Program-made: the position numbers and the translations under genes
Shown: in pieces, positions 6,716 through 12,874 of the stretch
How positions within the stretch are numbered: the stretch's first letter is position 1
How the letters are laid out: every line of letters begins with the position of its first letter
The notes under the pieces: model-generated
Seen by the model: only the letters and a program-made list of their open reading frames with translations
What the model was told of the DNA's origin: nothing
The model's database searches: none
Source: Pseudanabaenales cyanobacterium
Lineage (GTDB): Bacteria; Cyanobacteriota; Cyanobacteriia; Phormidesmidales; Phormidesmidaceae
Direction: 5' to 3'
Length of the DNA stretch: 13,852 nt
Assembly (NCBI GenBank): GCA_022360135.1
Contig: JAKSDM010000119.1
Location: 1 to 13,852, forward strand

Positions 6716-7801
6716 ATGCGTGAGCCCTCTGTCCCGGCTATATGGGAGCGTTTGAATACCCTTGCTCTGTTGAGGTTTCTATTACTGTTTGCCTGCGGTT
6801 GGGCAATTACGCAACTATTGGCCTACTTTGAAGTGGTGGTTGTGGTCTTTGTATCTTCAGCGATTCTGGCCTTTCTGCTAAGCTACCCAGTCCAATGGCT
6901 GAACCGCTTCCTGCCCCATGGCATAGCAGTCTTTGTGATTTTTTTATTCGGTCTCGTTTTGATTGGGGGGATTGCGGCTACGGTCGGGATTGCCGTGCTT
7001 TCCCAGGGGGAACGACTAACCGAAGCCATGGCGGAGTTCCTCCATTCTCTGGCGCCCCTCGTCGAACGCCTGGAGGCAACCCTCCACACCTGGAATCTAA
7101 GTGTAGACCTCCGCAGTATAGAAACTCAGATACGGCAGCAGGCGCTGGAGCTTATGGGCGCTGGACTGGCAATTCTGCAAGCAGCCCTAGCCAATGTGAT
7201 CCATGCCATTTTGATTGCCGTGGTCACTTTCTTCATGCTGTTAGATGGGGCTCGTATTTGGCATTTTTCGCTCAAACTGATTCCCACTCACTTGCGCCAA
7301 CGGTTTACGGTCACCGTTCAGCACAACTTGCTCGGTTTCTTCTGGGGACGGCTGCTGCTATCTATCTTCTTCGCGGTTTCCGCCTTTGTCACCTTCTTGA
7401 TTCTGAAGGCGCCTTTCGCCTTAGTACTAGCGGTGATTGTGGGACTCTTTGACCTCATCCCTGGGATTGGGGCGACACTTGGGATCACTTTAGTGGCGCT
7501 GTTTCTACTATCCCAGAGCGTATGGCTATCGCTAACGGTGATTGTTACCTGTGTCCTACTGCAGCAAATAGAGGAAAATATTCTACTGCCTCGAATTATG
7601 CAAGACTCCCTTGATATTAATCCCGTGGTGATGTTTTTTGCTTTGCTGGTAGGCGCCAGGGTAGCCGGACTCCTAGGCGTGTTTCTGTCCATTCCCGTAG
7701 CCGGGGTGATCGTCAGCCTGCTGGAGATTCAAGAGATGAAGGGCCACTCAACCCGACCAGAACTGCAAGACCTCAGCCCAGTTGGAGAGACGCTAGAGTA
7801 A
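6716..7801 (+). CDS. AI-2E family transporter (PerM/YdiK-like membrane protein)
   Basis: A 361-residue polytopic inner-membrane protein of the AI-2E/PerM family, whose characterised members include autoinducer-2 exporters and putative permeases or sodium/proton antiporters. Hydrophobic segments lie at about 17-37, 39-60, 69-95 and 153-178, then several more between 205 and 340. A less hydrophobic region at about 96-150 is a family feature. The C-terminal half has the family-typical GLFDLIPGIGATLG and QQIEENILLPRIM, followed by INPVVMFFALLVGARVAGLLGVFLSIPVAG. ATG at 6716 is used; another ATG at 6705 is out of frame. The substrate is not inferable, and an AI-2 role should not be assumed in a cyanobacterium. 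It is 15 nt downstream of the DUF2288 gene. Confidence 0.9.
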   Translation: MREPSVPAIWERLNTLALLRFLLLFACGWAITQLLAYFEVVVVVFVSSAILAFLLSYPVQWLNRFLPHGIAVFVIFLFGLVLIGGIAATVGIAVLSQGERLTEAMAEFLHSLAPLVERLEATLHTWNLSVDLRSIETQIRQQALELMGAGLAILQAALANVIHAILIAVVTFFMLLDGARIWHFSLKLIPTHLRQRFTVTVQHNLLGFFWGRLLLSIFFAVSAFVTFLILKAPFALVLAVIVGLFDLIPGIGATLGITLVALFLLSQSVWLSLTVIVTCVLLQQIEENILLPRIMQDSLDINPVVMFFALLVGARVAGLLGVFLSIPVAGVIVSLLEIQEMKGHSTRPELQDLSPVGETLE

Positions 7802-7861
7802 GGCTTCGGGAGGAGGGGGCTGCAGTGATAAGATACCCCCGGAATCCTAAGTCACTCATCT

Positions 7862-8959
7862 ATGCCAAAGACGCCGCCTAAAAGACCCTCCCTTTCAACC
7901 CAGTCTCCGGCTCAGCTCAATTTTCTCAAAGCGCCTATCCCCTGGTTATATGCTTTATGGAAATTCTCCCGGCCCCATACTATCATTGGCACTAGTCTCA
8001 GTGTCTTTGGTCTGTTCGCAATTACCTGGGCTACGGCGGATTCTCTCGGTACAGTCACCACTCGCCTCCCCGCTCCATCCGCCCTCTTTATCTCCTTGTT
8101 CGCTTGGCTAGCCTGTCTCTGCGGCAATGTCTATGTTGTGGGGCTCAACCAAATTGAGGATGTTGATATTGATCGTATCAATAAGCCGTATTTGCCGTTG
8201 GCGTCTGGAGAGTTTTCGCCTCTAGAAGGGGTTATCCTGGTGAGCGCTACTGGCGTTTTAGCGCTCACCCTAGCCCTATCTCAAGGCCCATTTTTGTTTG
8301 GCATGGTGGGCTTAAGCTTGCTGCTGGGAACAGCTTACTCTCTCCCGCCGCTGCGACTCAAGCGATTCCCTTTTTGGGCCTCATTTTGCATCCTGACGGT
8401 GCGAGGAGTGATCGTAAACCTGGGCCTTTTTCTCCACTATGGACAAAAATTTGGCTTACCACTGACGATTCCCGCCAAAATCTGGGCATTGACTTTATTT
8501 ATTCTATTTTTCAGCATTGCGATCGCTATCTTCAAAGACATTCCAGACATTGAGGGCGATCGTCGCTACAACATCATCACCTTCACCGTTCGATTGGGGC
8601 AACGAGCTGTATTCAATAGTGCTCGGGGGATATTAACGATTTGCTATGCCGGTATGGGCCTGATCGGGTCTCTAATCCCAAACGTCAACGGTCCCTTCCT
8701 GGTGGGAACCCATTTGCTGATACTGGGCTATTTTTGGCTGCTAAGCTTCCGGGTGGCGTTCCACCAAACAGCCGTTGGGGCCTCAGCTAAGACTAACCAT
8801 TTCAAGCCATCTGACGCCCTCCGTCCCCTGCTCTCCCTCTACTTTCCGCCTCCCGCCGGAACTGCCAAATCCATTTCCTACCCCGCCTTCTATCAATTCA
8901 TCTGGAAACTATTTTTTTGGGAATACCTGATTTTCCCATTGGCCTGCTTGCTAAGCTAA
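7862..8959 (+). CDS. hpt: Homogentisate phytyltransferase (tocopherol synthesis)
   Basis: A UbiA-superfamily prenyltransferase joining phytyl diphosphate to homogentisate, the committed step of tocopherol synthesis, in the membrane. The first Asp motif is NQIEDVDID (N96, D100, D104), with NKPYLPLASGE following; the second is KDIPDIEGD (D226, D229, D233). WKFSRPHTIIGTSLSV at 33-48, AYSLPPLRLKRFP at 158-170 and FYQFIWKLFFWEY at 343-355 are typical of cyanobacterial and plant HPT. About eight or nine membrane segments are visible. At 365 residues it is longer than the roughly 310-320 usual, because of an N-terminal extension of about 25 residues and an extra segment at about 306-334. That segment is Pro-rich and its DNA is pyrimidine-rich. 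HPT is preferred over the related solanesyl or chlorophyll prenyltransferases on the NQIEDVDID and FYQFIWKLFF motifs. Confidence 0.93.
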   Translation: MPKTPPKRPSLSTQSPAQLNFLKAPIPWLYALWKFSRPHTIIGTSLSVFGLFAITWATADSLGTVTTRLPAPSALFISLFAWLACLCGNVYVVGLNQIEDVDIDRINKPYLPLASGEFSPLEGVILVSATGVLALTLALSQGPFLFGMVGLSLLLGTAYSLPPLRLKRFPFWASFCILTVRGVIVNLGLFLHYGQKFGLPLTIPAKIWALTLFILFFSIAIAIFKDIPDIEGDRRYNIITFTVRLGQRAVFNSARGILTICYAGMGLIGSLIPNVNGPFLVGTHLLILGYFWLLSFRVAFHQTAVGASAKTNHFKPSDALRPLLSLYFPPPAGTAKSISYPAFYQFIWKLFFWEYLIFPLACLLS

Positions 8960-9351
8960 CTCGATTGTGACAGATAAAGAACAATGTTTACGATGCGCCA
9001 AACCCATGAACCCAATTCTTTTAATATGGAATCAACGGCGTTAGACTAGTTTACAAAAGAAATAAGTGAGATTGCGGGGAACCCAAGTTGGGTAAATTAC
9101 CTCGTTAAGCATAGGGTTACTGCATAAGGCATCCTAACTGGAGCATTGAAGTGATATATACAGACGTAAAAATTATGCTTTTGGCAAGGGATCATCGCAA
9201 GTAAAACAGGCATCAAATGAAGGAAGTGAGTTTTTACTCCCTACAATTTGGCCGTTGAAGCTTACTTTCAATTGAGGTCTATCGTCAAGTGCTGCTTCTA
9301 CATCTTGTAAGCCCTTTCAATTCCCATCTAAACACGCAACCTGGGAAGCTC
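8960..9351. other. Intergenic region hpt to small conserved gene
   Basis: About 390 bp without a supported gene. A 25-codon GTG-initiated frame at 8967-9044 contains a CLRC pair but is too short to call. Two overlapping inverted repeats occur at 9081-9101. An AT-rich stretch at 9151-9178 (GATATATACAG, then AATTATG) is promoter-like, but no well-spaced -35 and -10 pair stands out. The promoter of the next gene must lie here. If the next gene starts at the GTG at 9289, the region ends there instead. Confidence 0.5.
9081..9101. repeat. Two overlapping inverted repeats
   Basis: ACCCAAGTTGGGT (6 bp arms, 1 nt centre, 9081-9093) shares its last three bases with GGTAAATTACC (5 bp arms, 9091-9101). 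They are mutually exclusive as RNA hairpins. They could be operators or chance in AT-rich DNA. Confidence 0.35.
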
Positions 9352-9594
9352 ATGATCAGGAAAGACCATGATTTTACTCAGCATGAACCAGGATATGACT
9401 ACATCCTAGAAGTGGCTGATGAAGAGTCTGAGAGCAAGGGATTTTACATGACTGGCCAGAGGTTAGGGATTAAACCCCAGGACAACATCATTCTGCAGCA
9501 TGGCTCTGATACAGTTCAATATCGGGTGGCCTCTATTGAACACTATATTGATCCTCCGGATATGTGGCTTGCTTTTCTGGTGAAAGAATCCTAA
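9352..9594 (+). CDS. Small conserved cyanobacterial protein, unknown function
   Basis: An acidic protein of 80 residues (from ATG 9352) with no signal or membrane segment. Visible pattern: GYDYILEVADEE, ESKGFYMTGQRLGI, then a basic/hydrophobic strand pattern with DNIILQHGSDTVQYRVASIEHY and a closing DPPDMWLAFL. The alternating strands suggest a small beta-barrel. I recall similar short cyanobacterial proteins ending in PPDMW plus a hydrophobic tail, but know no function or family name. The start is uncertain. GTG at 9289 would add 21 residues (MLLLHLVSPF...) and has GAGG 11 nt upstream; ATG 9352 has GGGAAG only 3 nt upstream. I prefer 9352 because the extra residues look non-conserved. It is convergent with the Rieske gene, 19 nt away. 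Confidence 0.7.
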   Translation: MIRKDHDFTQHEPGYDYILEVADEESESKGFYMTGQRLGIKPQDNIILQHGSDTVQYRVASIEHYIDPPDMWLAFLVKES

Positions 9595-9613
9595 TGGATA
9601 TCCCGCCTTGGCG

Positions 9614-10663
9614 TCATGCCCGCCAACGCAAAAGTTCACTCTTAACCGGGTTGACAAACTCACGCTCTTCGGCCATAGCCTGGGCATACTCCCGTTTGAG
9701 TTGGTAATACCAGCGAGCTGGGGTATCTGAATCTTTAATAAAACGTAATATTGGATTGTGTTTCAATCCAATTTGCTGTTGGCCGACAACCTCTCTGTCT
9801 TGACCGAGAAAAGCGCGCACCAGATATCGCATAATTGGCTTGAGCATCCATCCCCAGGGTAAAGTCCAATAGAAAGCGAAGGTTACATCGGTCTCAGTTT
9901 CAGAGATCGGGGTGACGGCAGTCAGGTTACAGACCCGATGTCTAGCAGTGGCGTTTTCTTCGATCCGGATGCTAGGGAGATGGAATCTGATTTCAGCTTC
10001 GGGCGCTCCGCCGAGGAGCCAGTAAATCCGACCCATGTCCGCCATTTTGTGTCGCCGCATAGTAAATCCGTAGGCAGACGGATCAAACCATTTGATCTCA
10101 TCATGTAAATCACCGGAACGCCACCACCAAGCCCGATGCACATAAGGTGAATGGGCCGGATCCATTAAACCCACAACAGCATAGTCAATAAAACAGGGAA
10201 AGCGAATGGTTTCCACCAGGTTTGGCGGCTGGTCAGCGAAGCCAGGAATCCTGGGAATATCGAACTGAGGGGGTTTGGCTTGCGATGTATCAGACTCGGG
10301 AATGTAAACCCAAATGTTGCCCTGAATTTCTTGAACCGGGTAATGGGGAACATCGAAACGGCTCAATTCCATCTCCTGATCCGCCATCAGAGATGGAATT
10401 TCGGTGCAGCGGCCAGTCGAGTTGAAGCGCCAGCCATGGTAGCAGCACTGCACCTCCTGTCCATCAAACCAACCGCAGCTCAAGGGTATGGCACGGTGAG
10501 GGCAGATGTCATGGAGGGCGAAAACCTTGCCACTGCAAGTACGCGCCAGCAAAACAGGTTGCCCCAGATAGGTTCGCGCCATCATCTGTCCAGGTTTGAG
10601 TCGATGACTTGGCAGCGCGTAGTACCAAACGTTGCGGAGGAAGGTGTTATCGTTTGCCTGCAC
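9614..10663 (-). CDS. Rieske non-heme iron oxygenase
   Basis: A 349-residue oxygenase alpha-subunit-like enzyme. The Rieske [2Fe-2S] domain (about 10-120) has C54-P-H56 and C73-x2-H76 (CCYHGW). The catalytic domain has the mononuclear iron ligands H171 and H176 in DPAHSPYVH, preceded by bridging D168, and a probable third ligand D289 in FLGQDREVVGQQ. The overall layout matches vanillate demethylase and dicamba monooxygenase-type enzymes and related cyanobacterial proteins. The CxxC tail of pheophorbide a oxygenase is not present. There is no transit or signal sequence. It starts at GTG 10663; an in-frame stop four codons upstream excludes a longer form. No reductase or ferredoxin gene is beside it, so it presumably uses a general ferredoxin. 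Substrate unknown; possible roles include pigment or aromatic metabolism. Divergent from cobU by 114 bp. Confidence 0.92.
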   Translation of the reverse strand: MQANDNTFLRNVWYYALPSHRLKPGQMMARTYLGQPVLLARTCSGKVFALHDICPHRAIPLSCGWFDGQEVQCCYHGWRFNSTGRCTEIPSLMADQEMELSRFDVPHYPVQEIQGNIWVYIPESDTSQAKPPQFDIPRIPGFADQPPNLVETIRFPCFIDYAVVGLMDPAHSPYVHRAWWWRSGDLHDEIKWFDPSAYGFTMRRHKMADMGRIYWLLGGAPEAEIRFHLPSIRIEENATARHRVCNLTAVTPISETETDVTFAFYWTLPWGWMLKPIMRYLVRAFLGQDREVVGQQQIGLKHNPILRFIKDSDTPARWYYQLKREYAQAMAEEREFVNPVKSELLRWRA

Positions 10664-10777
10664 GGTTTGAAGTTAATGGAACGGTAGTTTTCTCAGAAGA
10701 GACTGTAATCATACTGACCAACTTAAATCTTCTTAACACAAAGATGTACCGTTTTTGAAGGTGCGGATCGCCGTCTT

Positions 10778-11395
10778 ATGGACTATCCCCCACACTCCAC
10801 CCCCCACGCCCTACCCCCTATCACCTTGGTGACAGGTCCAGCCCGTTCAGGTAAGAGTGAATGGGCTGAACAGCTTGCCCAACAATCTGGCAGGTCTATC
10901 ATCTATGTGGCGACGGCCCTGCAGATTGAAGATGATCCTGAGTGGCGGCGGCGCATTCAGCAGCATCAGCAGCGTCGTCCGTTATCCTGGCAGACTGTAG
11001 AAGCGCCCTTTGACCTGGCCAGCCTGATTCAGGCTGCCGATCCAGCACATTGTCTACTGATTGATTCTTTAGGAACCTGGCTGGCGAATTACTTGGAGCA
11101 AAGCGAGGAGAACTGGCGACGAATTCAAAATAGGTTTCTGGTCAGTCTCAGGCAAACTGCAAGTGAGGTCATTCTCGTGGCTGAAGAGACGGGGTGGGGG
11201 GTTGTTCCTGCCTATTTAGCCGGACGAACGTTTCGCGATCGCTTGGGCTCCCTAGTCCGTTTAGTCGGCGCGATCGCCGATCCGGTTTATTTGGTTACAG
11301 GCGGTCATGTGCTTAATTTGAGAGCCCTAGGGACTCCTTTAGGGGCAAACTTAGGTGAGACGGTAGAGGGGAAGAATGAAGAACAAAGCACTTAG
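10778..11395 (+). CDS. cobU: Adenosylcobinamide kinase / adenosylcobinamide-phosphate guanylyltransferase
   Basis: CobU (CobP) phosphorylates adenosylcobinamide and transfers GMP to it, activating the corrinoid for nucleotide loop assembly in (pseudo)cobalamin synthesis. The 205 residues cover the full family. The P-loop is GPARSGKS at 20-27. IIYVATA follows, then RIQQHQQRRPLSW, where H63 aligns with the guanylylated histidine (H46) of Salmonella CobU. LLIDSLGTWLAN, then EETGWGVVPA, GRTFRD and the closing YLVTGGH complete it. The first 14 residues (MDYPPHSTPHALPP) are encoded by a C-rich heptad repeat and precede the point where other CobU proteins begin. The only in-frame ATG is 10778, with no good Shine-Dalgarno near it. 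No other cob genes lie beside it. Confidence 0.95.
   Translation: MDYPPHSTPHALPPITLVTGPARSGKSEWAEQLAQQSGRSIIYVATALQIEDDPEWRRRIQQHQQRRPLSWQTVEAPFDLASLIQAADPAHCLLIDSLGTWLANYLEQSEENWRRIQNRFLVSLRQTASEVILVAEETGWGVVPAYLAGRTFRDRLGSLVRLVGAIADPVYLVTGGHVLNLRALGTPLGANLGETVEGKNEEQST
10787..10821 (+). repeat. Five C-rich heptads at the 5' end of cobU
   Basis: Read in 7s from 10787: CCCCCAC, ACTCCAC, CCCCCAC, GCCCTAC, CCCCTAT. The period is clear though the units differ, and it resembles cyanobacterial CCCCA-type heptanucleotide repeats. It lies between the start codon and the P-loop, so it supplies part of the CobU N-terminus. Confidence 0.75.
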
Positions 11396-11423
11396 AGATT
11401 TACTCTTCTCGAAGAATAAATCT
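11396..11423. terminator. Hairpin between convergent cobU and the 11428-11886 gene
   Basis: Starting right after the cobU stop, AGATTTACTCTTC pairs with GAAGAATAAATCT: about 12 pairs with one C/A mismatch around a CTCG-type loop. The arms are AT-rich and neither side has a long T-run, but the position between two converging stop codons fits a bidirectional terminator. Confidence 0.55.
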
Positions 11424-11427
11424 TGCT

Positions 11428-11886
11428 CTACAATTCAATCAATATATCAGCCGATCCCATCTGTTTTTTGGCCCATCTGTGAACAAAAGGCTTAAACCGA
11501 AAACAACCGTTCCTCCGATGGTTAACGCCATCATTAAGCCACTGTCTTGACTTTTTTGGAATTCCTGCTTGGGCAAAAAACACACCCGTCTCAATATTGA
11601 AATCAGCTAAATTGTAATCATCTATCTCAGCAGATTTTAAAAGCTTGAGATGATACCAAACAATTCCAATTGCAGAGTGATTGCCTTCAGAGATTCGAAC
11701 ACAAGCAAAATTGAGTTCCGGTTTATGATTGGCCAACCAGTTTCGTACAGCCAACGTCACAGCGTCAACAGCTTGGTCAGGGGCGCTACGAATTAAAATG
11801 TCTTGGTTTTGTGCAATAGGGGAGGTGATGTTCTGCAGCTTCATTTTCCTCAGCGATATAAAATTTTCCCATCTCAATATCTTCAT
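11428..11886 (-). CDS. Hypothetical protein, AT-richer than its neighbours
   Basis: A 152-residue frame on the minus strand; I do not recognise the family. Visible: a basic, low-similarity N-terminus (MKILRWENFISLRK), then DILIRSAPDQAVDAVTLAVRNWL (a likely amphipathic helix), FACVRISEGNHSAIGIVWYHLKLL, and a basic C-terminal half rich in aromatic and Arg/Lys residues. No signal peptide, membrane segment or known catalytic motif. GC over 11461-11820 is about 42 %, below cobU and rnz, which look around 50 % or more. The start is uncertain: ATG 11886, or ATG 11844 (MKLQNITSP). A different minus frame upstream (11929-11786) looks more protein-like than the first 14 residues here, so a frameshift near 11830-11850 is possible. 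It is convergent with cobU. The ORF length supports a gene, but it may be decaying. Confidence 0.5.
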   Translation of the reverse strand: MKILRWENFISLRKMKLQNITSPIAQNQDILIRSAPDQAVDAVTLAVRNWLANHKPELNFACVRISEGNHSAIGIVWYHLKLLKSAEIDDYNLADFNIETGVFFAQAGIPKKSRQWLNDGVNHRRNGCFRFKPFVHRWAKKQMGSADILIEL

Positions 11887-11929
11887 CCTGGGTTAGCAGC
11901 TTCGCTAAGCCTATCTGTATGGTACTCAT
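11786..11929 (-). pseudogene. Short frame overlapping the 5' end of the hypothetical gene
   Basis: 47 codons from ATG 11929 to TAG at 11786-11788: MSTIQIGLAKLLTQDEDIEM, continuing GKFYIAEENEAAEHH. Its first 33 residues are acidic and look like a normal bacterial N-terminus, while the rest overlaps the larger gene in another frame. It may be the true N-terminus, separated by a one-base indel, or a tiny independent ORF. No clear Shine-Dalgarno. Judged by eye only. Confidence 0.25.
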
Positions 11930-12367
11930 CCAGACTTTTTATAAAATCAGCTAATATCCCGCTTACTCTCGGCTAAACCGCTTACTCTCGACTCAATTCT
12001 GGCTAACCAGGAAGAAAGCTGAGATGACGCCACTGCATTTACCCTGGCAACCTGTCCAGACCCGTGATCTCAACCGAGCAGCCTCACTAGAGCCGTAACC
12101 TTATGTTGCGCCATTGGTAAAGTTCAACTGACAGGGCCCAGCTAATCAGCCTGGACGCCCACAATCCCTAACTCATCCTTGTCGCCCCCTTCCCTTGCTC
12201 TTAGCCAAAAGTTAAAACTATCTTATAATAACTAGTTTAGGACTTTGGGCATAGTGGGAGGAGCTAGGATATTACTAGAAGGCTAGGAACTAATATTCTT
12301 TGGTTTCCGCTTTAGACATTTAGGGCCGTTTTCACACCAATGCTTTTGAGCAATTAGCCACAAATTT
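11930..12367. other. Region without a supported gene
   Basis: About 440 bp. Contents: a 13 bp direct repeat (11959-11990), a 24-residue plus-strand frame (12024-12098), and a minus-strand frame from 12114 to 11947 that reads MAQHKVTALVRLLG, stop, then 40 more residues. None is long enough to call. From 12205 to 12367 the sequence becomes AT-rich (CTTATAATAACTAG at about 12222) and probably holds the promoter of the next plus-strand gene. It may contain remains of a decayed gene. Confidence 0.4.
11959..11990. repeat. 13 bp direct repeat, 19 bp period
   Basis: CCGCTTACTCTCG is found at 11959-11971 and again at 11978-11990, perfect in both, with a 6 nt spacer. It lies in the gap upstream of the minus-strand hypothetical gene. 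Either a duplicated site or a small tandem duplication in drifting sequence. Confidence 0.6.
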
Positions 12368-12874
12368 ATGGCATCTCAACAACAAGTTAGGGAGTATTTA
12401 GCCTACTGGTTTCAGTTAGGCAAGAAGATAGTATTGCGCCAAGGCGTCAACCCATTTTTACCCTCTCCTGTGATTCAGGGCGATAGATATAGCCAGGAAT
12501 TTGAAGATTGCTGGCAATACATTTTTGCTATTGGCGGTAAGGATTGTTACCTAGAGGGGACGGATCAGACGATTGAGGAGTTGCTGTCTCCGACTTGGCA
12601 GCTTGAGGACTGTGCTCGCTGTGAAATGCCCATACCCCTCGCTACCTCCGGAATGCCTGCCCAAGTTTGTCCCTGCTATGACTTGCCTCTCTGGCCTAAC
12701 AATGACGTGCCAGGGCCTAGAGCGCCAGTTTCAAGCCTTTCTCACTTAACTGAGATTCGAGAACGCCTAGAGAGGGCAGACAGGTCAACCGCAGACGATC
12801 TAACTGCAGATAACTTGGGGGATGAAACATTAGGAAAAAAGACTAATTTAGAGACCAATTCAGTGAGTAACTAG
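12368..12874 (+). CDS. Conserved cyanobacterial protein with a Cys4-type motif, unknown function
   Basis: A 168-residue soluble protein of a type I recall as widespread in cyanobacteria but without a known function. The N-terminal part, QQVREYLAYWFQLGKK followed by PVIQGDRYSQEFEDCW, looks helical and well conserved. Then comes DCYLEGTDQTIEELLSPTW and a cysteine cluster C82-x2-C85 and C101-x-C103 (CARCEMPIP...CPCYDLPLWPN) that could bind a metal. LTEIRERLER at 127-136 is the end of the conserved part; residues 139-168 form a polar, Asp/Thr-rich tail with near-repeats (TADDL, TADNL) that looks disordered. ATG 12368 has no strong Shine-Dalgarno. Its last 15 nt overlap the 3' end of rnz on the other strand, so the tail may be a recent extension. 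Confidence 0.8.
   Translation: MASQQQVREYLAYWFQLGKKIVLRQGVNPFLPSPVIQGDRYSQEFEDCWQYIFAIGGKDCYLEGTDQTIEELLSPTWQLEDCARCEMPIPLATSGMPAQVCPCYDLPLWPNNDVPGPRAPVSSLSHLTEIRERLERADRSTADDLTADNLGDETLGKKTNLETNSVSN

Noticed and set aside
7802..7861. GGGGG...CCCCC pairing after the AI-2E family gene as a terminator
   Set aside because: A 5 bp arm with a loop of about 16 nt and no T-run; too weak to call.
8967..9044. 25-residue GTG frame with a CLRC pair after hpt
   Set aside because: Too short, no Shine-Dalgarno, and ends after one Cys pair; could be a relic of a zinc-ribbon protein but cannot be supported.
10664..10777. Cobalamin riboswitch before cobU
   Set aside because: The gap is only 114 bp, and no B12-box-like conserved core was seen.
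12024..12098. 24-residue ATG frame (MTPLHLPWQPV...)
   Set aside because: Too short, no ribosome site of note, and no recognisable family.
11947..12114. Minus-strand frame MAQHKVTALVRLLG, stop, then 40 residues
   Set aside because: An in-frame stop and lack of any known motif; possibly a gene relic but equally likely chance.
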